Source: DASPTT01 sp035623275
GTDB taxonomy: Bacteria > Actinomycetota > Acidimicrobiia > Acidimicrobiales > UBA8190
Reading direction: 5' to 3'
NCBI GenBank assembly: GCA_035623275.1
Contig: DASPTT010000016.1
Location: 1-9,142, forward strand
DNA length: 9,142 nucleotides
Shown here: positions 1 to 4,983 of the stretch, piece by piece
How positions within the stretch are numbered: position 1 is the stretch's first letter
Layout of the letters: every line of letters starts with the position of its first letter
Made by a program: the position numbers and the translations under genes
Notes under the pieces: generated by a model
What the model was told of the DNA's origin: nothing
Seen by the model: the letters and a program-made list of their open reading frames with translations, nothing else
Databases searched by the model: none

Positions 1-1
1 T

Positions 2-235
2 GGTCGGCAGATCGTGGAGGACATGGTCGGATTCTGGGTGCTCTGGCACCTCTACGGGGGCTTCGAGGGTCTCCAGCGCTTCGGGATGCACCCGTCCACG
101 ATCTGGCGGAAGGTGGCCCGGTTCCGGAAGATCACCGGCCACCACCCGGACGAATACGAGTTCCCAGGGATCACAGTCGACGCCAAGGCCTATTGGGAGG
201 CCGGAGGCCGGAAGGTCGGGAATAAGCCCAGGTAG
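2..235 (+). CDS. Small HTH-like protein, probably DNA-binding, open at left edge
   Basis: The frame is open to the left edge, so the true start is probably outside the window. Internal candidates are a GTG at 14 and an ATG at 23, neither with a properly spaced ribosome binding site. The visible part is about 77 residues and contains a helix-turn-helix-like stretch, GLQRFGMHPSTIWRKVARFR, with a basic second helix; the tail is short and polar. It lies just upstream of the promoter and operator-like inverted repeat that precede the SSB-like and Rep genes. It could therefore be the regulator of that operon or an excisionase-type accessory protein; this role is inference from position only. I do not recognise a specific family. 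Confidence 0.6.
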   Translation, partial: GRQIVEDMVGFWVLWHLYGGFEGLQRFGMHPSTIWRKVARFRKITGHHPDEYEFPGITVDAKAYWEAGGRKVGNKPR

Positions 236-255
236 GGAAGTCGCGACTCGCCGCC

Positions 256-284
256 TTGCAAGTCACACGCGTGTAATTTACACT
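256..284 (+). promoter_or_regulatory. Sigma-70-type promoter of the SSB-like/rep operon
   Basis: TTGCAA at 256-261 and TACACT at 279-284 are separated by exactly 17 bp. The region is AT-rich compared with its surroundings, and the operon starts about 70 bp downstream. The spacer and -10 are covered by an inverted repeat, which suggests repression by occlusion. No -35/-10 pair of comparable quality was noticed elsewhere in the window. Confidence 0.6.
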
Positions 285-288
285 CGTG
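266..288 (+). promoter_or_regulatory. Inverted-repeat operator overlapping the rep-operon promoter
   Basis: The arms CACGCGTGTAA and TTACACTCGTG surround a single central T, with 10 of 11 positions complementary. The direct repeat TGCAAGT flanks it at 257-263 and 293-299. Position over the promoter spacer and -10 suggests a repressor operator, possibly for the HTH-like protein just upstream. A replication origin or Rep-binding site is the alternative. Confidence 0.5.
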
Positions 289-352
289 ACTCTGCAAGTA
301 GCAGGCCGTCGGAGGTGGTCGTGCACCCCCGGGGGATTTCAGTCCTTGGGGG

Positions 353-709
353 GTGGTCGAGTTGGACACGACCGAAATGAATGGGCTCTTCCTGTGCGGG
401 GTCGTCAAGCGCGTCGAACAGGTGATGTACGGGGCGAACCACGCCAGTCGGCCAGGCCAGCCGGTGCCGGGAATGTTCAAGATCGTGGTGGGGGTCGGGC
501 CGAACTACGCCTTTGAGCAGCATGCGTCCTTCAACCGGATGGACCTGGCAACCCACGAGGAGTCGGTGGTGAGTCGGGTGGTCGGGGATGGTTCCGGCCT
601 GGTCGGGCGTCTCGTGTACATCCGTATCGGCGTGCGGGGGAATAAGCAGGGGTTCGCCAACCTCGAAGCGCTCAACGTGTACGTCATCGACCAGGATGCC
701 GTCGCATGA
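353..709 (+). CDS. Putative OB-fold ssDNA-binding protein of the element's replication module
   Basis: This 118-residue protein is rich in beta-strand patterns. It begins with GLFLCGVVKRVEQV, has a central basic/aromatic section, and closes with a strand pair around GRLVYIRIGVRGNKQ and LNVYVID. That arrangement resembles small OB-fold ssDNA-binding proteins encoded next to rolling-circle Reps in filamentous phages and related plasmids. Its gene sits directly before the Rep and shares an ATGA overlap with it, so the two are translationally coupled. The likely role is protecting single strands made during rolling-circle replication; family assignment is inference without a search. The start is uncertain: GTG 353 has a G-rich run directly against it, TTG 362 has that run at better spacing, and ATG 377 has no evident ribosome binding site. 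Confidence 0.55.
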   Translation: MVELDTTEMNGLFLCGVVKRVEQVMYGANHASRPGQPVPGMFKIVVGVGPNYAFEQHASFNRMDLATHEESVVSRVVGDGSGLVGRLVYIRIGVRGNKQGFANLEALNVYVIDQDAVA

Positions 710-1593
710 GCGCGTGGGCGGCGCCAAGGCGGCACTACTGGATGGAGGCGACGCCGGGGTCGGTGCAACTGAGGTCGAGCATGTACGACCCCGCCGAAGG
801 CCCCCCGAAGCCGTCGCGAGCGGGCGGCAAGGACGCGCCACGTCCGGGGCGTCCGACGAGGAGCAAGATCACCGGGTTCTCGTCGGATTCACGGGAGCGG
901 CTCAGGCGTCGGGCGGTGTCGCTGCCGTGGGAAAACGCGGTGGGTCCGGGTGGGATCGGCATGGTGACGTTCACGTATCCGGAGGCGTTTCCGACGGACG
1001 GAGAGGTCAGCAAGGCGCAGCTGAAGCGGCTTTACGAGCGGTGGCGGCGCCGGTACGGGAAGCCGAGGGGAATGTGGAAGATGGAGTTCCAGCAGCGGGG
1101 GGCTCCGCACTTCCATTGTTTCGTCGGGTTGCCGGAGCCGGAGGACGAGCTTCGGGCGTGGCTGTTGCGCCAGTGGTACGAGGTCGTCCGATCGGGCGAT
1201 GAGCGCCACCGCTTCCATGGGGTGGACATCTCTCGGTGGCGGTGGGGCACCCTCGGGGAGAATCGGGCCCGGGTGGGGGAGTACTTCGCTCGTCACGGGG
1301 CGAAAGGGTGGAAGTCGTACCAGAACCGGGTGCCGGAGGGCTATGTGTCGCCGGGCCAGTTCTGGGGGGTCTGGGGGCTGAAGCCGGACGTAAGAGTCTT
1401 CCCCTTGGACTGGTCGGAGTTCGTGCAGCATCGGCGCCTGGCTTGGACGCTGGACGGCAAGAACCGTCAGCGGAAGGTCCGGAAGGGCGGCGGCGACAAA
1501 GGGGCGTTCGCTGTGTCCGTGGACGGGCATCACACTGGCCTCCGTTGGGTGGGTGCGCTCCGGCCGGCGGATGACGGCCGGGAGCCGGCGTAG
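706..1593 (+). CDS. Rolling-circle replication initiator, HUH endonuclease
   Basis: This 295-residue protein carries the ordered motifs of HUH Rep proteins. A hydrophobic strand MVTFTYP (about 86-92) matches motif I. GAPHFHCF gives the metal-binding His-x-His pair (H135, H137) of motif II. EYFARHGAKGWKSYQ supplies the probable catalytic tyrosine (Y193) and the following lysines (K200, K203) of motif III. Such enzymes nick one strand at the double-strand origin and stay attached through a 5'-phosphotyrosine. The N-terminal 80 residues are low in recognisable structure and the C-terminus is basic. The start ATG overlaps the TGA of the preceding SSB-like gene (ATGA), so the pair is coupled. Together with the integrase at 3330-4358 this indicates an integrative element that replicates as a circle, or an inovirus-like prophage. 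Confidence 0.85.
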   Translation: MSAWAAPRRHYWMEATPGSVQLRSSMYDPAEGPPKPSRAGGKDAPRPGRPTRSKITGFSSDSRERLRRRAVSLPWENAVGPGGIGMVTFTYPEAFPTDGEVSKAQLKRLYERWRRRYGKPRGMWKMEFQQRGAPHFHCFVGLPEPEDELRAWLLRQWYEVVRSGDERHRFHGVDISRWRWGTLGENRARVGEYFARHGAKGWKSYQNRVPEGYVSPGQFWGVWGLKPDVRVFPLDWSEFVQHRRLAWTLDGKNRQRKVRKGGGDKGAFAVSVDGHHTGLRWVGALRPADDGREPA

Positions 1594-1700
1594 CCGGGCG
1601 GGATCGGCCATCGGGGGAGGCCCGCGGGGGGCGGGGCACCGGCGGGCAGCCGGGCCCCCGCCGCCGCAGGGCGCCCGGGGGGCGGACCCGGTGGTGCACC
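1594..1700. other. Extremely GC-rich intergenic tract downstream of rep
   Basis: The tract is built of G-runs and C-runs such as GCGGGGGGCGGGGC near 1624-1637 and GGGCCCCCGCCGCCGC near 1653, which can pair imperfectly. It follows the Rep stop codon and has no convincing gene. A single-strand or double-strand replication origin is one possibility; no nick-site consensus was recognised. Confidence 0.25.
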
Positions 1701-1774
1701 GGCTCGGGGCGTTATCGGATGGGTGGGCCCGTCCTACGGGGGCGAAGTATCCGGCAATCCCGAGCGGTCTTGGT

Positions 1775-1780
1775 TACCGT
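1775..1780 (+). promoter_or_regulatory. -10 element of the EF-Tu-like gene (leaderless)
   Basis: TACCGT lies six bases before the GTG at 1787. The same TAnnnT-to-GTG spacing recurs before the TPR, bS22 and VOC genes in this window. No clear -35 is visible. Confidence 0.4.
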
Positions 1781-1786
1781 CACGTC

Positions 1787-2140
1787 GTGGCTCGGGACTG
1801 GCTGGACTACGAAGCGGAACACGGCTTCATCCGGGTCCGGTTGCGTCTACTCACTGCCGAGGAAGGCGGTCGCTCCCGCCCCATCTACTCCGACTACCGG
1901 GCATCGTGGGACATCGGGAACACGTATGAGGGCGAGTGGACGGTGAACGATGCTCCCCTGGTCCTGGAGGACGTGGACAAGCTCGATCCAGGGGACGAAG
2001 CCCTGGCACGAATCCACCCAATAGCACCCCAGTTCTGGAACCACGTTGAGCCCGGACTCCGCATCTACGCCCACGAGGGTCCCCGTCGAGTCGGAGAGGC
2101 CACGGTGATCGACCGAACGGAGCGCCTGGCCCCACCCTGA
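1787..2140 (+). CDS. Small EF-Tu domain-like beta-barrel protein
   Basis: From GTG 1787 the product is 117 residues. VRLRLLTAEEGGRSRPI, then SDYRASWDIG, then a VLEDVDKLDPGDEALARIHP stretch, then PGLRIYAHEGPRRVGEATV reproduce the order and spacing of the beta-barrel in the C-terminal part of translation factor EF-Tu. There is no GTPase domain, so it cannot act as an elongation factor alone. Stand-alone barrels of this kind occur in actinobacteria with no established function. The frame is open back to 1553, but 1594-1786 is extreme-GC sequence without recognisable protein character. I chose 1787 because a -10-like TACCGT sits six bases upstream; GTG 1691 is a possible earlier start. On this element it is cargo between the replication and integration modules. 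Binding to a translation factor partner is speculation. Confidence 0.7.
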   Translation: MARDWLDYEAEHGFIRVRLRLLTAEEGGRSRPIYSDYRASWDIGNTYEGEWTVNDAPLVLEDVDKLDPGDEALARIHPIAPQFWNHVEPGLRIYAHEGPRRVGEATVIDRTERLAPP

Positions 2141-2280
2141 CCGCCCTGAAAGTGCCGGAGGGGGTCGCACACCCACCACGGCAAGCCACCCGATATCGGC
2201 GATTGAGCAATACAGGATGGTCTGATGGCCGGTCGGGGCGCCCGACTTCGGCACGTTGCGAGCGGTCTGACCCTCACGGC
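2141..2280. other. Convergent intergenic region with a small hairpin
   Basis: This gap lies between the EF-Tu-like stop (+) and the TPR gene stop (-). A perfect stem GTCGGG/CCCGAC with a 3-nt loop occurs at 2232-2246, but no T-run follows on either strand, so a Rho-independent terminator is not supported. I see no gene in it. Confidence 0.3.
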
Positions 2281-3069
2281 TCAGTCAGAGTCGCCACTTT
2301 CCGCAAGCATGGACTCGATCTGGGCCAGCGTCTCTTGAAGCTGCAAGCGCACTCGGTTAGCAGGGTCAAGCGATCCCTTCGCCTGCACGGTGGCCTTCCG
2401 CAGAAGATCCAGAGATTCCCCTGTTCTCCCAAGCAAGCTGAGATCACCAGCGAGGAATAGTTCCGCCTCCAGCGTCTCCTCACGCCCCGGTCCGTACACC
2501 CTCCAGGCGATGTCCACCCGGCGCTCGTCGAGTTCCCTAGCCCCTTCGGTCTTGCCCAGGATCCGTCGGGTGTTTGCCAGATTGTTCAGCGGCACCAGGG
2601 TGGCTTCACTCTCAGGACCCGACCGGCGCTCGACGGAAGCCAGCATCTCTTCCCCTAGCGTTTCCAGCCGAGCGAAATCCCCGAGACGGTGACAAGTGAT
2701 TTCAAGATTCCGGCGGGCATTCACGCTCCGATGGTCGTCGGCGCCGAACAAGCGAACGCTGGTGCTCAGGACTCGCTCTCCGACCTCTCGGGCGGCATCC
2801 ATTTGGCCTGACCCGCCGAGTATTGGCGCCAGGACGTACAAGTCGGCCAAGGTCTTCGGGTCCTCGGCTCCGTAGTCCCGTTCCCGAATCTCGACAACCC
2901 GCTCTTGAAGTCTGAGTGCCTCCTGGTAACGCCCGGCGGAGTAGTACAGCTTGGCCAGCCGAGTCATGCCGTCGAGGGTCTCTTCGGCCTCATCGCCGTG
3001 GCCCTCCCGCAGCGAGCTGAGTTCCCCTTCGGCTGCTTGAAGCTCCTTCTTGCTCGGTTCTTTCGCCAC
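2281..3069 (-). CDS. TPR-repeat protein of the kinesin light chain-like type
   Basis: The product is 262 residues from GTG 3069. About five consecutive 42-residue repeats begin near residues 32, 74, 116, 158 and 200. Each has a helix pair of the type LAKLYYSAGRYQEALRLQ followed by a turn like DYGAEDPKT; the cadence is that of the TPR_10/TPR_12 groups. The repeats should form a superhelical peptide-binding surface, so the protein is probably a scaffold or sensor; no catalytic or NTPase domain is present. The frame continues to GTG 3159, but 3069 has a TACGCT -10-like hexamer eight bases upstream and removes a residue stretch without repeat character. It is cargo on the element, transcribed toward the EF-Tu-like gene. 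Actinobacterial proteins often carry such repeats behind an NB-ARC domain, which is absent here. Confidence 0.75.
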   Translation of the reverse strand: MAKEPSKKELQAAEGELSSLREGHGDEAEETLDGMTRLAKLYYSAGRYQEALRLQERVVEIRERDYGAEDPKTLADLYVLAPILGGSGQMDAAREVGERVLSTSVRLFGADDHRSVNARRNLEITCHRLGDFARLETLGEEMLASVERRSGPESEATLVPLNNLANTRRILGKTEGARELDERRVDIAWRVYGPGREETLEAELFLAGDLSLLGRTGESLDLLRKATVQAKGSLDPANRVRLQLQETLAQIESMLAESGDSD

Positions 3070-3077
3070 GGATCGTG

Positions 3078-3083
3078 AGCGTA
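3078..3083 (-). promoter_or_regulatory. -10 element of the TPR gene (leaderless)
   Basis: TACGCT on the minus strand ends eight bases before GTG 3069, matching the spacing seen before other genes in the window. No convincing -35 was found. Confidence 0.4.
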
Positions 3084-3184
3084 GGCCGAGTAGTTCAGAC
3101 CGCACGCTATTGCCGGGAGGAGAATGGCCTAAGCGGGGCGCAGGGCCGCCCGGTATCACCCGGTGAGAGGCGAGATTGGCGCAT

Positions 3185-3214
3185 TTGGGGGGGTCAGGCG
3201 CTCCCGACTAGGGT
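3185..3214 (+). promoter_or_regulatory. Promoter of the element's bS22 gene, leaderless
   Basis: A TTGGGG hexamer at 3185-3190 lies 18 bp before TAGGGT at 3209-3214. The GTG start follows eight bases later, with no ribosome binding site between. The element copy thus has its own promoter and does not depend on host sequences at the insertion site. Confidence 0.5.
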
Positions 3215-3222
3215 GTCCGGCC

Positions 3223-3324
3223 GTGGGTTCTCTCATTAAGAAGCGCCGCAAGAGGATGCGGAAGAAGAAGCACAAGAAGATGCTGAAGGCCACCCGCTGG
3301 CAGCGGCGGGCGGCCGGTAAGTAG
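3223..3324 (+). CDS. Small ribosomal subunit protein bS22 (AURKAIP1/COX24 domain), complete replacement copy
   Basis: This is a 33-residue, extremely basic protein. It opens with MGSLIKKRRKRMRKKKHKK, and the remainder LKATRWQRRAAGK completes the actinobacterial bS22/COX24-domain signature at the usual family length. bS22 binds 16S rRNA in the 30S subunit. The start is GTG with a -10 hexamer eight bases upstream. The stop lies 5 bp from the stop of the convergent integrase gene. Codons 2-5 (GGT TCT CTC ATT) end mostly in T, unlike nearly all later codons of the gene, which end in G or C. A second bS22 start, truncated after seven codons, lies at 4376-4399 on the opposite strand. I infer that this complete copy belongs to the mobile element and replaces the interrupted host gene. 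Confidence 0.9.
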   Translation: MGSLIKKRRKRMRKKKHKKMLKATRWQRRAAGK

Positions 3325-3329
3325 CGGGG

Positions 3330-4358
3330 CTAGTCCAGAACCCTCGCTGCCCGGTCCAGGACCTCGGTGTCCATGGGGTCCAGGTAGCACTTCATGGTGG
3401 TCACCGGGTCGGCATGGTGCAGGACCTTCTGAATGTCCAGGAGGTCGAACTTGTGTGAGCCGTCCGGCCCCTTCTCTCGGTGGAGAATCCCGGCAGCGCT
3501 CCGGCGCAGGTCATGGGGCCCAACGTGGCCAAGTCCCGCACGGCGAGCAGCTCCGGTCACGATGTTCCATACTGCTGCTCGGCCGCTGGCACCTGGGGTG
3601 AGGCCGGTTCCGTAATCCAGCCGGTGGGGCTGGCCTTTGGCAGTGCGGCCTGGGCGTCGGCGGCAGATGAGCGGTTGGTCAGCTGAGGGCTCCGCCCCGA
3701 GGTGCGCCCGGTAGTCGGCCAGGTATCGGCGCAAGGCGGCGACCGTTTGCGGGCCCAGGGCGATGTGTAGCGGCTTGTAGCGCTTGCCGGTCCAGTGCAG
3801 GGACGGGTGGTCGGTATCCAGGTCCCGCAGGTCTCCGATTCGCAAGGCGACGATTTCCTGCGCACGGACCCCGGATAGCCCGAGTCGGAGGACCAGCTCG
3901 TCCCGGCGACCCATTGGCGTGTCGTCCATGGCACCCAGAAGCGTTGTGTAGGCCTCGTCCTTGGTCAGCCAGCGTGGGGGATTCTGCGACTGCGCCTTGC
4001 CGTAGGTCGGTCGGAACTGGCGAAGGGGGCTGTCGGAGTCGGTCAGGTGTTCAGCGGCGGGGGCAGGGACGCCCGAGCGGGCGCACCACCGCAGGAGGGC
4101 GGCAACGACCGTGGTACGGCCTCGGATCGTGTTGTTCGCCAGGGTGCGATCGGAATCGGCTCCGGCGCACCAGCGCAGGACGTCGGTCGGCGTCAGGTCG
4201 CTAAGGGCTTGGACGTCGTGGTCCCGGACCAGGCGAAGGAGGATGTACTGGTTGCGCTCAACCGTGGTGGCGTTGGTCCAGCGCTCCCGGCAGAACCGGC
4301 GGATTAGGTCCTCGGCCGATTCGGGACCCTGCGATCCCGGCCCCGTGCCTGGGACCAG
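3330..4358 (-). CDS. Tyrosine recombinase/integrase, start codon unresolved
   Basis: The catalytic domain is complete. It shows GVRAQEIVALR (Arg I at 3864-3866), the lysine in WTGKRYK, GPHDLRR (His and Arg II), the histidine of VLHHADP and the nucleophile in KCYLDP (Tyr at 3384-3386). An N-terminal SAM-like core-binding domain is encoded from about 4319 to 4030 (SAEDLIRRFCRERW onward). No ATG, GTG or TTG occurs in frame between the TAA at 4413-4415 and ATG 3929, which lies inside the catalytic region and would delete the whole core-binding domain. The listed end, CTG 4358, is only a plausible non-standard start; ATA codons at 4367 and 4379 are others. The gene abuts the att palindrome and converges with bS22. 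Function: site-specific integration and excision of the element. Confidence 0.85.
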   Translation of the reverse strand: MVPGTGPGSQGPESAEDLIRRFCRERWTNATTVERNQYILLRLVRDHDVQALSDLTPTDVLRWCAGADSDRTLANNTIRGRTTVVAALLRWCARSGVPAPAAEHLTDSDSPLRQFRPTYGKAQSQNPPRWLTKDEAYTTLLGAMDDTPMGRRDELVLRLGLSGVRAQEIVALRIGDLRDLDTDHPSLHWTGKRYKPLHIALGPQTVAALRRYLADYRAHLGAEPSADQPLICRRRPGRTAKGQPHRLDYGTGLTPGASGRAAVWNIVTGAARRAGLGHVGPHDLRRSAAGILHREKGPDGSHKFDLLDIQKVLHHADPVTTMKCYLDPMDTEVLDRAARVLD

Positions 4359-4365
4359 GCGGATT

Positions 4366-4399
4366 ATGGGATCTCTTATTTCTTGATCAGGGATCCCAT
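4366..4399. other. Attachment-site core (attR-like): 14-6-14 palindrome at element end
   Basis: The arms ATGGGATCTCTTAT (4366-4379) and ATCAGGGATCCCAT (4386-4399) are inverted repeats matching at 12 of 14 positions, around the 6-bp spacer TTCTTG. This is the geometry expected for two tyrosine-recombinase protomers around an overlap region. It lies directly beside the integrase frame. Read leftward on the minus strand, the right arm plus spacer is the beginning of a bS22 gene, so I infer a hybrid site with host sequence to the right and element sequence to the left. The partner site is not in the window. Confidence 0.7.
4376..4399 (-). pseudogene. Host bS22 gene, 5' remnant cut after seven codons
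   Basis: From ATG 4399 the minus strand reads MGSLIKK and then TAA, identical to the first seven residues of the complete bS22 at 3223. The body of the gene does not follow; element sequence does. A TAACCT -10-like hexamer lies ten bases upstream at 4410-4415, compatible with a leaderless promoter still firing into the element. A chance match of seven residues in phase with a start codon, at the end of an integrase gene, is unlikely. The missing 3' part should lie at the other end of the element. Confidence 0.75.
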
Positions 4400-4409
4400 G
4401 CCGTCGCGG

Positions 4410-4415
4410 AGGTTA
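4410..4415 (-). promoter_or_regulatory. Probable -10 of the interrupted host bS22 gene
   Basis: TAACCT on the minus strand lies ten bases before ATG 4399. No ribosome binding site is present, so the transcript would have only a very short leader. If active, it would now transcribe into the integrase gene. Confidence 0.35.
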
Positions 4416-4449
4416 GCGCCCGAGCCGGTCTGTCCGCCAAGCCTGCCGG

Positions 4450-4455
4450 TAGCGT
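4450..4455 (+). promoter_or_regulatory. -10 element of the VOC gene (leaderless)
   Basis: TAGCGT ends six bases before GTG 4462. A GGAGG at 4457-4461 touches the start codon and is too close to be an effective ribosome binding site. Confidence 0.45.
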
Positions 4456-4461
4456 GGAGGC

Positions 4462-4827
4462 GTGTCGGAGCACCTCGTCGCCGTCGACCACGTCCAGCTG
4501 GCCATGCCGCCCGGCGCGGAGGAGGAGGCCACCGCCTTCTACGAAGGGGTCCTCGGCCTCCAGCGACGGCCCAAGCCGGCCGCGCTGGCCGCACGTGGGG
4601 GCTGCTGGTTCTCCAACGGCCTTGTCGAGCTACACCTGGGCGTGGAGGAGGATTTCCGCCCCGCCCGCAAGGCCCACCCCGCTTTGGTCACCAGGGCACT
4701 CGACGACCTGGTGGCGAGGCTGGGGTCGGCCGGGCACCCCGTGCGGTTCGACGACGAGGTCCCCGGCGTGCGGCGCTGCTTCGTGGACGATCCCTTCGGG
4801 AACCGCATCGAGCTGATCGAACGGTGA
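4462..4827 (+). CDS. VOC-family (glyoxalase/bleomycin resistance-like) protein
   Basis: This 121-residue protein has the paired beta-alpha-beta-beta-beta modules of the vicinal oxygen chelate fold. The first begins VDHVQLAMP and contains EEATAFYEGVLGL; the second ends DDPFGNRIELIE, the usual VOC closing motif. Candidate metal ligands are H10, H58, H73 and E117, so a metal site looks intact; substrate cannot be told from sequence. Family members include glyoxalase I, extradiol dioxygenases and antibiotic-binding proteins; at this length it would act as a homodimer. The GTG start follows a TAGCGT hexamer by six bases. It is the first complete gene outside the element, divergent from the interrupted bS22 start, and is followed 34 nt later by a tRNA gene. 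Confidence 0.85.
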   Translation: MSEHLVAVDHVQLAMPPGAEEEATAFYEGVLGLQRRPKPAALAARGGCWFSNGLVELHLGVEEDFRPARKAHPALVTRALDDLVARLGSAGHPVRFDDEVPGVRRCFVDDPFGNRIELIER

Positions 4828-4861
4828 GTTGTCGTAGCGTGGTGCGCGCACGCACCCCACT

Positions 4862-4937
4862 TGGCGGGTAGTTCAATCGGCAGAACGTCGGCCTTTGGAG
4901 CCGAATGTTGGAGGTTCGAGTCCTCCCCCGCCAGCCA
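4862..4937 (+). tRNA. tRNA-Gln (anticodon UUG)
   Basis: A full cloverleaf folds by eye. Acceptor TGGCGGG (4862-4868) pairs with CCCGCCA (4927-4933). The D-stem is GTTC/GAAC. Anticodon stem TCGGC/GCCGA encloses loop CTTTGGA with anticodon TTG at 4895-4897. T-stem GGAGG/CCTCC encloses TTCGAGT. The discriminator is G and CCA is encoded at 4935-4937. The anticodon reads CAA (glutamine). It is intact and shows no sign of serving as the integration site. Confidence 0.95.
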
Positions 4938-4983
4938 AAGCCGCAGCCAGGGAAGGCACTGTTCTCCGACGCTGCCGAACGTG

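Noticed and set aside
889..1699. Long minus-strand frames opposite the Rep gene
   Set aside because: Their products are Pro/Arg-rich with no motifs, as expected for antisense of GC-rich coding DNA. The plus-strand Rep has ordered HUH motifs.
2232..2246. Hairpin GTCGGG/CCCGAC as a terminator
   Set aside because: The stem is short and no T-run follows on either strand.
3223..4399. Invertible segment between the inverted bS22 starts, making a phase switch
   Set aside because: The two starts are inverted and inversion is formally possible, but the 3223 copy differs at five of the first 15 bases and lacks the palindromic partner arm. Integration with a rescue gene explains the data more simply.
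4376..4594. A 72-codon minus-strand frame ending in MGSLIKK
   Set aside because: Only the last seven codons from ATG 4399 make sense, as the bS22 remnant. The upstream part is Arg/Pro-rich antisense of the VOC gene.
4862..4937. tRNA-Gln as the integration site of the element
   Set aside because: The tRNA is intact, lies about 460 bp from the integrase, and no repeat of its 3' end was seen in the window. The bS22 palindrome adjoins the integrase instead.
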